Below, in pieces: positions 49,872-60,028 of a stretch of DNA of 64,000 nucleotides. The translations under genes were made by a program, and so were the position numbers. The DNA is from Staphylococcus cornubiensis. GTDB lineage: Bacteria; Bacillota; Bacilli; Staphylococcales; Staphylococcaceae. Under the pieces are notes generated by a model. The model saw only the letters and a list, made by a program, of their open reading frames with translations, ran no database searches and was not told the origin of the DNA. The stretch spans positions 186,001 to 250,000 of the forward strand of contig NZ_FXUZ01000001.1 in NCBI RefSeq assembly GCF_900183575.1, given 5' to 3'. Each line of letters opens with the position of its first letter. The stretch's first letter is position 1.

Positions 49872-51146
49872 TTATGACAATTCACTTTGTTGCTGTTTAA
49901 TATTATCGTAAATCTGTTTAAATTGTTGCTCTGCCTTCGATGTATCTTTAGGTTCATAATATTGTCTACGCTTCAACAAATCTGGTAAATATTGCTGGGC
50001 GACAAAGCCGTTTGGATAATTGTGAGGGTATTGGTAGCCAATCGCACGTCCTAATTCCTTTGCACCCTGATAATGACCATCTTTTAAATAATCAGGTACT
50101 TGACCGACATGCCCTTGACGTATATCACTTAAAGCTGCATCGATTGCGCGAATAGCTGAATTCGATTTTGGTGAGAGACATAGTTCGATAACTGCTTGGC
50201 TGAGCGGTATACGTGCTTCTGGAAATCCAAGTCTTTCAGCGGACTCGATAGCAGCTAATGTCCGTTGACCAGCACTAGGAGACGCTAAACCTACATCTTC
50301 ATAGCTGATGACGAGCAATCTTCTCGCTATAGTCGGAAGGTCACCCGCTTGAATTAATCGCCCTAAATAATGAAGTGCGGCATCGACATCACTACCACGA
50401 ATAGATTTTTGAAATGCACTCATTACATCATAATGCATATCCCCATCTTTATCGCTTAAGAAAGCCCCACGTTGTAAACAATCTTCTGCATCTTGAAGTG
50501 TTATATGCGGTGGTTGATCATTTGAACTTAACACGGCTAATTCTAAAGCATTCAAAGCACTTCGCACGTCGCCTTGACTTTGAGTGGCAAAGTATTCAAA
50601 TGCATCATCATCAATGCTCGCATTAAATTGTTTTAATCCTCTTTCTTCATCTTCTAACGCATTGGACAATGCACTTTTAATTTGCTCTTTATCTAGCGGA
50701 AAAAGTTCAAAAATTTGAGCCCGGGAACGAATGGCAGGGTTAATAGCGTGATAAGGATTTGAAGTGGTTGCGCCAATTAATACAATTTTGCCATTTTCTA
50801 AATGTGGCAATAAAAAGTCCTGTTTTGCTTTGTCGAGTCTATGAATTTCATCTAATAAGAGAATGACTTGTCCTGACATTTTAGCTTCATCCACAATCAT
50901 TTGCATATCTTTTTTCGTATTTGTGACAGCGTTCAGTTGTCTAAATTTAAAAGCAGTACTGCCCGCAATCGCTTGTGCAATACTTGTCTTTCCGATACCA
51001 GGCGGACCATAAAATATCATAGATGATAACCTTTGGGCATTAACCATACGGCGAATAATCCCTGTCTCTCCGACGAGATGTTGTTGTCCAATGACTTCAT
51101 CTATGTTTCGTGGGCGCATTCTGGAAGCGAGCGGTTCAGTCAACAT
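49872..51146 (-). CDS. rarA: Replication-associated recombination protein A (RarA/MgsA), AAA+ ATPase
   Basis: Clamp-loader-like AAA+ protein acting at stalled replication forks, 424 residues. Walker A is GPPGIGKT at 47-54, Walker B is ILLLDEIHRLDK, and sensor 1 is LIGATTSNP. The C-terminal tetramerisation domain begins near RRLLVISYEDVGLA and includes YPHNYPNGFVAQQYLP. It is transcribed divergently from cymR; the ATG at 51146 (minus strand) follows GGAGGGATCAAG. Confidence 0.95.
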   Translation of the reverse strand: MLTEPLASRMRPRNIDEVIGQQHLVGETGIIRRMVNAQRLSSMIFYGPPGIGKTSIAQAIAGSTAFKFRQLNAVTNTKKDMQMIVDEAKMSGQVILLLDEIHRLDKAKQDFLLPHLENGKIVLIGATTSNPYHAINPAIRSRAQIFELFPLDKEQIKSALSNALEDEERGLKQFNASIDDDAFEYFATQSQGDVRSALNALELAVLSSNDQPPHITLQDAEDCLQRGAFLSDKDGDMHYDVMSAFQKSIRGSDVDAALHYLGRLIQAGDLPTIARRLLVISYEDVGLASPSAGQRTLAAIESAERLGFPEARIPLSQAVIELCLSPKSNSAIRAIDAALSDIRQGHVGQVPDYLKDGHYQGAKELGRAIGYQYPHNYPNGFVAQQYLPDLLKRRQYYEPKDTSKAEQQFKQIYDNIKQQQSELS

Positions 51147-51171
51147 CTTGATCCCTCCATTGATATTAGTT

Positions 51172-51200
51172 TTGTACTCTTATATACAATGGTATTATAT
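51172..51200 (+). promoter_or_regulatory. Probable promoter of cymR
   Basis: TTGTAC (51172-51177), 17-base spacer, TTATAT (51195-51200), within an AT-rich partly palindromic rarA-cymR intergenic region. Confidence 0.4.
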
Positions 51201-51261
51201 TAATATAAAAAATGCTAAAATAAAAATAAATCGGATGATGTAAGGTTAAGGTGAGGTAAAA

Positions 51262-51681
51262 ATGAAAATTTCCACTAAAGGAAGATATGGTTTAACATTA
51301 ATGATTGCTCTAGCTAAACGACATGGAACAGGTTGTGTGTCATTAAAAACAATCGCCGAAGAAAATGGTTTGAGTGATCTCTATTTAGAACAACTTGTAG
51401 GCCCACTGAGAAATGCGGGGTTGATTAGAAGTGTCAGAGGTGCAAAAGGCGGGTATGAATTAAAGATGCCAGCGACTGAAATTACTGCAGGTGATATTAT
51501 CCGCTTACTTGAAGGCCCATTGACAATTGTAGAGCGTATGGAGTCTGAACTACCTGGTCAACAACAGTTATGGTTACGTATGCGTAATGCGGTCAAAGAA
51601 GTGCTCGATCAAACGACACTACAGTCTTTAGCTGACTACCAAGATAAAGATGCATTAGAAGGATATATGTTTTATATTTAA
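51262..51681 (+). CDS. cymR: Rrf2-family regulator CymR, cysteine metabolism repressor
   Basis: A 139-residue winged helix-turn-helix protein starting MKISTKGRYGLTLMIALAK, with the recognition segment IAEENGLSDLYLEQLVGPLRNAGLIRSVRGAKGGY (no iron-sulphur cysteines). That pattern fits CymR rather than IscR or NsrR. CymR with CysK represses sulphur-acquisition genes in S. aureus and B. subtilis. In S. aureus the cysteine desulfurase gene lies next to it; here 2.7 kb of other genes intervenes before iscS. Confidence 0.94.
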   Translation: MKISTKGRYGLTLMIALAKRHGTGCVSLKTIAEENGLSDLYLEQLVGPLRNAGLIRSVRGAKGGYELKMPATEITAGDIIRLLEGPLTIVERMESELPGQQQLWLRMRNAVKEVLDQTTLQSLADYQDKDALEGYMFYI

Positions 51682-51714
51682 TCACGCATCTTGTTATAAA
51701 TTAAGGAGGCGCTT

Positions 51715-52545
51715 ATGGAACAGTTTACTTTAAAAGATGGACAATTTATTGATCAATTAGGATTTGGAACGTATAAGTTAAACGGTACAAAAGGTGCACA
51801 TGCTATGACAGATGCGCTAAATCTAGGTTACCGCTTATTAGATACAGCATACAATTATGAAAATGAAGGTGCTGTAGGTAAAGCGATTCAAAATAGTCAT
51901 GTCAATAGAGATGAAATTTGGGTCACTTCAAAACTTCCTGGACGCTATCAAAGTGAGCCACAAGTTTATGAAACAATCCAAGAATCATTATATCGACTCG
52001 GACTTGAATATCTTGATTTTTATTTAATACATTGGCCGAACCCTAAACAAGGTAAGTTTGTAGAAGCATGGAAAGCGATGATTGCGGCACAAAAATCTGG
52101 CCTAATCAGACATATCGGTGTTTGTAATTTCCTTCCTGAACATATTGAGCAACTTGAGAAAGAAACAGGTGTGTTGCCAGCGATTAATCAAATTGAGTTA
52201 CATCCTTATTTTAACCAAAAAGAGATGATTGCCTATCATGAAGAAAAAGGTATTTTAACACAAGCATGGAGCCCATTAGGTCGTGATAATGGTGTGATGG
52301 ATGAACCTGTGCTGAAACAACTTTCAACTAAATATGACAAAACTGTCGCTCAAGTGATTTTAAGATGGCACATTCAAAATGGCGTAATGCCAATTCCTAA
52401 AGCAACATCATCAAAACGTCAACTTGAAAACTTTGATATTTTTGATTTTCATATTACGGACGAAGATCTTCAAGCGATCGATCAACTTACTCGTGCTGAC
52501 GGTCGACGCAAAAATCAAGACCCAGCTGTTTACGAAGAATTCTAA
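51715..52545 (+). CDS. Aldo/keto reductase
   Basis: NADPH-dependent TIM-barrel oxidoreductase, 276 residues, of the 2,5-diketo-gluconate reductase-like group. The catalytic tetrad is D43, Y48, K73 and H106 (LDTAYNY, TSKLPG, LIHWPNP). The C-terminal cofactor loop reads IPKATSSKRQLEN. Substrate unknown; general carbonyl detoxification is the usual assumption. The ribosome binding site is AAGGAGGCG. It is the first of four genes lying between cymR and iscS that I would not expect from the S. aureus order. Confidence 0.93.
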   Translation: MEQFTLKDGQFIDQLGFGTYKLNGTKGAHAMTDALNLGYRLLDTAYNYENEGAVGKAIQNSHVNRDEIWVTSKLPGRYQSEPQVYETIQESLYRLGLEYLDFYLIHWPNPKQGKFVEAWKAMIAAQKSGLIRHIGVCNFLPEHIEQLEKETGVLPAINQIELHPYFNQKEMIAYHEEKGILTQAWSPLGRDNGVMDEPVLKQLSTKYDKTVAQVILRWHIQNGVMPIPKATSSKRQLENFDIFDFHITDEDLQAIDQLTRADGRRKNQDPAVYEEF

Positions 52546-52551
52546 AATAAT

Positions 52552-52578
52552 GTTTAATCTGTTGATGAATGTGGAATA
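52552..52578 (+). promoter_or_regulatory. Possible sigma-B-type promoter before csbD
   Basis: GTTTAA (52552-52557), 15-base spacer, GGAATA (52573-52578). The -35 matches the sigma-B consensus fully and the -10 (GGGWAW) at four of six positions. CsbD genes are classical general-stress genes. A sigma-A-like TATAAT at 52581-52586 is an alternative without a well-spaced -35. Confidence 0.35.
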
Positions 52579-52612
52579 CTTATAATGAGACATTCTTAAG
52601 GAGGCATCATTT

Positions 52613-52798
52613 ATGGCAGATCAAGAAAATAAATTCGAACAAGCTAAAGGTAATATCAAAGAAACAGTAGGTAATGTCACTGATAACGAATCTTTAGAAA
52701 ATGAAGGTAAGAAAGATAAAGCTTCTGGTAAAGCGAAAGAAGTTGTTGAAAACGTTAAAGATAAAGCAAATGACATGATTGACAAGTTTAAAAAATAA
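52613..52798 (+). CDS. csbD: CsbD-family general stress protein
   Basis: A 61-residue, highly charged, helical protein: [20 protein letters not shown] matches the CsbD repeat, and the second half repeats the pattern ([20 protein letters not shown]). In Bacillus csbD is sigma-B controlled; the molecular role is unknown. Good ribosome binding site AAGGAGGCATC. A second small lysine-rich gene follows at 52835. Confidence 0.9.
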   Translation: MADQENKFEQAKGNIKETVGNVTDNESLENEGKKDKASGKAKEVVENVKDKANDMIDKFKK

Positions 52799-52834
52799 TT
52801 TTTGGTTTAAATTAATAATGAAAGGATGATTGCA

Positions 52835-52996
52835 TTGGATAAAAAACAAGGTGAAGAGTATTTAAACAAAGCAAAAGACGCTTATAATAAATATCAAGAG
52901 AGTCAAAAAGGCGATAATAAAGAGGACAAAGACGGCGGTAGTCTTATAGATAAAGCGAAAGATGCTTTAGATAAGTTTACTGGCGACAATAAATAA
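52835..52996 (+). CDS. Small charged protein, 53 residues
   Basis: Starts MDKKQGEEYLNKAKDAYNKY and ends LIDKAKDALDKFTGDNK, with two similar lysine/aspartate-rich helical segments (NKAKDAYNKY and DKAKDALDKF) around an acidic linker. TTG at 52835 fits the ribosome binding site AAAGGATGA; an in-frame ATG at 52826 overlaps that site. The amphipathic KAKDA repeats recall CsbD-like stress proteins, so a shared stress role with the gene upstream is a reasonable guess. A terminator follows at 53071. Confidence 0.7.
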   Translation: MDKKQGEEYLNKAKDAYNKYQESQKGDNKEDKDGGSLIDKAKDALDKFTGDNK

Positions 52997-53070
52997 TCGC
53001 ACTATCATTACTTTGTTGAATAAATCTAAGTTCATTTATTCTTTTATATTATTATGAATTCAATGTTAGG

Positions 53071-53102
53071 AAAGAGTCTGGGATAATGTCCCAGGCTTTT
53101 TT
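53071..53102 (+). terminator. Terminator of the csbD unit
   Basis: AAAGAGTCTGGGA pairs with TCCCAGGCTTTTTT (stem GTCTGGGA/TCCCAGGC with one G-U pair). Confidence 0.85.
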
Positions 53103-53162
53103 ATGATAGCTTTAAAAGAGAGGGTCTATTCTGCCACAACCTTTAAGATTAAAATAACTTGG

Positions 53163-53197
53163 AGATGGGACATAAAAATTTTCTATGTCTCATCCCA
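53163..53197. terminator. Hairpin at the end of the LLM oxidoreductase gene
   Basis: GATGGGACATA and TATGTCTCATC form an 11-bp stem (one G-U pair). It lies just past the stop of the minus-strand gene and is flanked by AT-rich sequence. Confidence 0.6.
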
Positions 53198-53213
53198 AAA
53201 TTGAAGCAAGTCT

Positions 53214-54227
53214 TTATAAGTGTTGGTTTCGTTCATCAATCAGTTCTTTAAAGTATTGGTATGAGCGATGTTGTAATGCTGTGTCATAAATGTAGCTAAC
53301 AACCATGATTTCATTTATCGAACCATATTTTTGGATAAGTGCATCGAATTGTTGATTGACTGATGCCTTATCACCAATGAGTGAATTTTGAATCCGCGCT
53401 TCAGCCATAGCGATTTCTCTCGGTGATAACAGTTGACTCAAATCATCTGTTGGAGGTTGCATTTTATCCATTCTTCCTCTTAATATACTAGCGAAAACTT
53501 GTGATTGTGTCGTTGCAAGGTAGTGCGCTTCTTCATTTGAATCCGCAATAATCACATTTAAACAGATGATGACATAAGGTTCTTTTAAATATTCGGATGG
53601 TTCAAAGCGCTCTTTATAAATAGCAATTGCTTCTTGCATTTGTTGTGGTGCAAAATGACCTGCAAAAACGTATGGCAAACCTTCTCTAGCAGCTAAATAT
53701 GCGGAATCCGTCGACGAACCGAGAATATAAACCGGAACATTTTTACCCACAGCGGGAATCGCTTTAACGTAACCTTGCTTTGTTTCAGGTCCGAAATATT
53801 GCAGTAATTGTTGTACTTCATCAGGAAATTGATAAACACCTTGATGTTGATCACGACGTAATGCACTTGCAGTAGCCATATCTGTGCCTGGTGCGCGCCC
53901 CAATCCAAGGTCCACACGATCACCGAATAATGTATTCAATGTACCGAATTGTTCAGCGACAACGAGTGGGGCATGGTTCGGTAACATAATGCCTCCTGAA
54001 CCAATTCTCATTTCATTCGTATGGTGCAATGCGTGTTGAATGAGTAGCGCAGTCGCTGAACTTACGAGATTCGGTGCATTGTGATGTTCTGCAATCCATA
54101 ATCTTTCATATTGATGTTGTTCTAAATGTTGAGCGAGCGCTACCATTTGATCAATTGCTTCTTTATCATTATTGCCCTCTCTAATAGGGACAAGGTTTAA
54201 TGCTGAATATTTTATTGGGTTCGGCAT
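53214..54227 (-). CDS. Luciferase-like (LLM class) flavin-dependent oxidoreductase
   Basis: A 337-residue FMN/F420-type monooxygenase-like protein of the MsnO8 group. Signature segments are [46 protein letters not shown] text and DLGLGRAPG. The ATG at 54227 has AAAAGGAGTGG before it on the minus strand; an in-frame start 19 codons earlier (54284) lacks a ribosome binding site and overlaps the likely -10 (54256-54261). Physiological substrate unknown. It faces the small stress genes and is divergent from iscS. Confidence 0.9.
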   Translation of the reverse strand: MPNPIKYSALNLVPIREGNNDKEAIDQMVALAQHLEQHQYERLWIAEHHNAPNLVSSATALLIQHALHHTNEMRIGSGGIMLPNHAPLVVAEQFGTLNTLFGDRVDLGLGRAPGTDMATASALRRDQHQGVYQFPDEVQQLLQYFGPETKQGYVKAIPAVGKNVPVYILGSSTDSAYLAAREGLPYVFAGHFAPQQMQEAIAIYKERFEPSEYLKEPYVIICLNVIIADSNEEAHYLATTQSQVFASILRGRMDKMQPPTDDLSQLLSPREIAMAEARIQNSLIGDKASVNQQFDALIQKYGSINEIMVVSYIYDTALQHRSYQYFKELIDERNQHL

Positions 54228-54436
54228 CGTTTTACCACTCCTTTTCATAGCGACAGTATAACATTGTTGACTGAACGAACTCACAAAAAGTGCTTTAGGT
54301 CACGCATTGAATTCTAAACTTTTAAAGATTACAATAGAGGTGAATTTGAACGTATAAAACCAATCACTGTACTAGAATTTTTAGATAGCAAGTGCTAAAA
54401 TAGGAACATTGATTATGAGAAAGGGCTGACGTAACG

Positions 54437-56694
<2,258 letters not shown>

Positions 56695-56709
56695 GAAAAG
56701 GTGACTCAA

Positions 56710-57384
56710 ATGGAACTTGAACAAATTCATCAACTCATTCAACAAGGGCAATTCGAACGCGCATTACAAGAAAGTTTTAACAATATTGAAGCGCATCCTG
56801 ACGAGGTCGAAAATTATATTAATTCAGGTGTGTTATTGGCAGAAGCAGGAGAAATTGAAAAAGCAGAACGATTTTTTCAACGTGCACTGACACTAAAACC
56901 AGATAATGGTGTGATTTATTATAACTTAGCCAATGTTTATTTTAATGAAGGTCGTTTTCAAGAAGCGGTCAAATTGTATCAACAAGCTTTATCACATCAG
57001 GTAGATCATAAAGATACACATTATATGTTGGGACTCTCGTTGATCCAACTCGATGCTAAAAAACAAGCGCTCCCATATTTAATGCGTGCAGCTGAATTAG
57101 ATTCAAACTTTGAAGATCTTGAAGTGCAATTTCAATTTGCGTTGCTTATGTGTGAGTTGGAAATGTTTGATCAAGCGGTTCCTATTTTGAATCAAATATT
57201 AGAGCGTGATCCACAACATGCTGACGCACAATATAACTTAACATTAGCGCTTTATATGTTAAATGAAAATATTGATGCTGCTATTCAAGGATTTGAACGT
57301 GCAGTAGAAATGGACGAGCAACATCTACTCAGTCAACATGCACTTAAAACATTTCGAATAATGAAAGACGAAGAGGAGGCGTAA
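56710..57384 (+). CDS. Tetratricopeptide repeat protein
   Basis: A 224-residue soluble protein built from about six TPR units, for example AERFFQRALTLKPDNGVIYYNLANVYFNEGRFQEAVKLYQQAL, which shows the W/L-G-Y-A-P spacing. TPR proteins are scaffolds, and the partner here is unknown. ATG 56710 is used because the in-frame GTG 56701 is part of the ribosome binding site AAAGGTGA. It lies 15 bases after mnmA and two bases before recD2; conserved neighbours suggest one transcript. Confidence 0.92.
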   Translation: MELEQIHQLIQQGQFERALQESFNNIEAHPDEVENYINSGVLLAEAGEIEKAERFFQRALTLKPDNGVIYYNLANVYFNEGRFQEAVKLYQQALSHQVDHKDTHYMLGLSLIQLDAKKQALPYLMRAAELDSNFEDLEVQFQFALLMCELEMFDQAVPILNQILERDPQHADAQYNLTLALYMLNENIDAAIQGFERAVEMDEQHLLSQHALKTFRIMKDEEEA

Positions 57385-57386
57385 CC

Positions 57387-59786
57387 ATGGAGAATCCAAC
57401 ACTGTTTGACCATACATTTATTAAAGGTACCGTAGAAATGATTTTATTTCATAATACGGACAACCATTATACAGTGCTCAAAGTGGATATCGAAGAAACA
57501 AATGGGGACTTTGATGATATGGCAACAGTCGTTGGATACTTTCCAAATATGGTTGAAGATGAGACGTATACATTTAAAGGGCATGTCGTACAACACGCGA
57601 GATATGGGCAGCAATTAAAAGCAGAAACGTTTCAAAAAGAGATTCCTCATACTAAAGACGCTGTTATTGCTTATCTATCCAGCGATTTATTTAAAGGTAT
57701 TGGTAAAAAAACAGCTGAATCGATTGTGAATACATTAGGAGAAAATGCGATTCATGATATTTTGAAAGATGGAACTGTCATAGAAAAGGTGCCTAAATTA
57801 TCAAAAGCAAAGCAACAACAAATCGTAGAACAAATTCACGCCAATCAAGAAAGTGAACAAGTCATGATTCGCTTGAATGAACTCGGTTTTGGGTCGAAGC
57901 TTGCGATGGACATTTACAAGTTTTATAAAAGTGAAACATTGACTGTACTCGACCAAAATCCGTATCAACTTGTTTATGATATTAAAGGGGTCGGTTTTAA
58001 TAAAGCAGACCAACTGGCACAGCAGCTCGGTATCCATCCTGAACATCCTGATCGTTTGAAAGCTGGATTGCTTTATTTAGTTGAAGAGACATGTATTAAA
58101 CAAGGGCACACGTATTTACCCCAAGAAGCTTTAATTAATGAAACGATTCAACTGTTATCACAAGGAAAAGAATCGTCAATTGATCATGAGACGATGGCGC
58201 GTATTTTAGCTGAATTAGTAGAAGAAAAGCGTTTAGTGAATCAAGATGAAATGGTTGCGATACCAAGCCTTTATTATTCGGAAATTAAAAGTACGCAAAA
58301 TTTATATAAAGTGTTTGCACATCGAGATCATTTAACAGAATTTGATGCATCTGATATTCAATTACATATCGGGGAAATTGAGGAAGTGAATGAAGTTCAT
58401 TATGCCCCGTCACAAAAAGAAGCGTTAGAATACGCGATTCGACATAAAGTGATGCTTTTAACTGGTGGTCCAGGAACAGGTAAAACGACTGTCATTAAAG
58501 GGATTGTTCAGTTGTATGCGGAAATCCATGGCATCTCACTAGATTATGATGATTATTCTGATGAGGATGACTATCCAGTTGTATTAGCTGCGCCGACAGG
58601 AAGAGCGTCCAAACGGTTACATGAAGCGACAGGGTTAGAAGCGATGACCATTCACCGTTTAATCGGTTGGAATCAAGATACGAAGCCTCAAGACAAATTA
58701 GAAAATGAGATTCATGCCAAATTAATCATTATTGATGAGATGTCTATGGTTGACACATGGCTGTTTCATCAATTTATGGATGCGGTCCCTATGGATGCAC
58801 AAGTTGTGTTAGTCGGCGATGAGGACCAATTGCCATCAGTAGGTCCTGGACAAGTTTTTAAAGATTTAATTGATGCCAACGTGTTACCGCGCATTAATCT
58901 AACAGAAGTCTATCGCCAACAGGATGGGTCAAGTATTATTGACTTGGCGCATCGTATGAAACTAGGTGAAAAAGTCGATATTACCCAACGTTTCCACGAC
59001 CGTTCATTTATTCCTTGTCAAACTGATCAAATTCCACAAGTGGTAGAAAAAGTCGTGAACAATGCTGTACAAAAAGGGTATACGATGGCAGATATTCAAG
59101 TGTTGGCACCGATGTATCGCGGCAATGCAGGGATTAAAAAATTGAATCAAATCTTACAAGACATTTTAAACCCGTTAACAGACGAATCGCAACGTGAAAT
59201 TGAATTTGGCGATGTGCTTTTCCGTAAAGGGGATAAAGTGCTTCAACTGATTAATCGACCGAATGATAATGTATTTAATGGCGATATTGGTGTTATTGTC
59301 GGTATATTTTGGGCAAAAGAAAATGCGCTCAATAAAGATGTCGTTGTCGTGGATTATGATGGGAACGAAATCACTTATTTACGCTCTGACTTAACAGAGC
59401 TGACACACGCCTATTGTACATCGATACATAAAGCACAAGGTTCTGAGTTTCCTATTGTCATTATGCCTATCGTGAAACAGTATTTCAGAATGTTGCAAAA
59501 ACCGATTTTATATACGGGTTTGACACGTGCAAAACAATCTCTCGTTTTTCTTGGTGATGCGAAGGCCTTTAATATCGGTTTAGCGACTGCAGGACAAACG
59601 CGACTTACGCAGTTGCAATCATTCTTAGTGCAATATTTTAATCCAGACGAGCGTTCGACGGATTCAGAAGAAAGCACAGATTCATCAGAATTTATTTTAA
59701 CTGAAGCAACGATGTTTAAAATCCATCCAATGATTAATATGGGTGAAGTGACACCGTATGACTTTTTAGAAATTGACAAAGTTTAA
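57387..59786 (+). CDS. recD2: ATP-dependent DNA helicase RecD2
   Basis: SF1B 5'-3' helicase, the stand-alone RecD type without RecBC, 799 residues. An N-terminal OB-like and helix-hairpin-helix part (FKGIGKKTAESIVNTLG, DIKGVGFNKADQLAQQLG) is followed by the helicase core. Walker A is GGPGTGKT at 360-367, Walker B is LIIIDEMSMVDT, and motif VI is YTGLTRAKQSL. It maintains replication forks and repair. The T-box promoter for alaS overlaps its last codons. Confidence 0.96.
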   Translation: MENPTLFDHTFIKGTVEMILFHNTDNHYTVLKVDIEETNGDFDDMATVVGYFPNMVEDETYTFKGHVVQHARYGQQLKAETFQKEIPHTKDAVIAYLSSDLFKGIGKKTAESIVNTLGENAIHDILKDGTVIEKVPKLSKAKQQQIVEQIHANQESEQVMIRLNELGFGSKLAMDIYKFYKSETLTVLDQNPYQLVYDIKGVGFNKADQLAQQLGIHPEHPDRLKAGLLYLVEETCIKQGHTYLPQEALINETIQLLSQGKESSIDHETMARILAELVEEKRLVNQDEMVAIPSLYYSEIKSTQNLYKVFAHRDHLTEFDASDIQLHIGEIEEVNEVHYAPSQKEALEYAIRHKVMLLTGGPGTGKTTVIKGIVQLYAEIHGISLDYDDYSDEDDYPVVLAAPTGRASKRLHEATGLEAMTIHRLIGWNQDTKPQDKLENEIHAKLIIIDEMSMVDTWLFHQFMDAVPMDAQVVLVGDEDQLPSVGPGQVFKDLIDANVLPRINLTEVYRQQDGSSIIDLAHRMKLGEKVDITQRFHDRSFIPCQTDQIPQVVEKVVNNAVQKGYTMADIQVLAPMYRGNAGIKKLNQILQDILNPLTDESQREIEFGDVLFRKGDKVLQLINRPNDNVFNGDIGVIVGIFWAKENALNKDVVVVDYDGNEITYLRSDLTELTHAYCTSIHKAQGSEFPIVIMPIVKQYFRMLQKPILYTGLTRAKQSLVFLGDAKAFNIGLATAGQTRLTQLQSFLVQYFNPDERSTDSEESTDSSEFILTEATMFKIHPMINMGEVTPYDFLEIDKV

Positions 59787-59802
59787 GCCTTTTTTATATA
59801 AT
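59773..59802 (+). promoter_or_regulatory. Promoter of the alaS T-box transcript
   Basis: TTGACA (59773-59778), 18-base spacer, TATAAT (59797-59802). Both boxes are full consensus. The -35 lies inside the end of recD2. Confidence 0.7.
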
Positions 59803-59808
59803 CATAGT

Positions 59809-60000
59809 TAAGTTCAAGTGCATAGCCGAGTAGATGAGTATCCACTTCACAGAGACGTACAGTTTGCTGAGAATGTACGAGTGTGATTCATTGAACGCTA
59901 CTATGTATGAGCACGTATATGATAATGAGTGATGGCAAAATAGCCATAACTAGGGTGGTACCGCGAAACATTCGTCCCTTTTGAGACGAGTGTTTTTTTG
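59809..60000 (+). promoter_or_regulatory. T-box leader of alaS
   Basis: AGGGTGGTACCGCGA (59952-59966) is the T-box motif. A terminator stem ACATTCGTC (59968-59976) / GACGAGTGT (59985-59993) with seven T follows. The alanine codon GCT at 59897-59899, in GAACGCTACTA, is the probable specifier. The leader is compact (about 190 bases). Confidence 0.93.
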
Positions 60001-60028
60001 TATTTATTTGAATCAAGGAGTTGTAAAG

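Noticed and set aside
53163..53197. Reading the TGGGACAT hairpin as a third copy of the dispersed repeat
   Set aside because: Only the terminal TGGGA/TCCCA-type motif is shared; the conserved core of the repeat is absent.
59981..60028. Longer alaS start upstream of 60029
   Set aside because: It would begin inside the T-box terminator stem and has no ribosome binding site.
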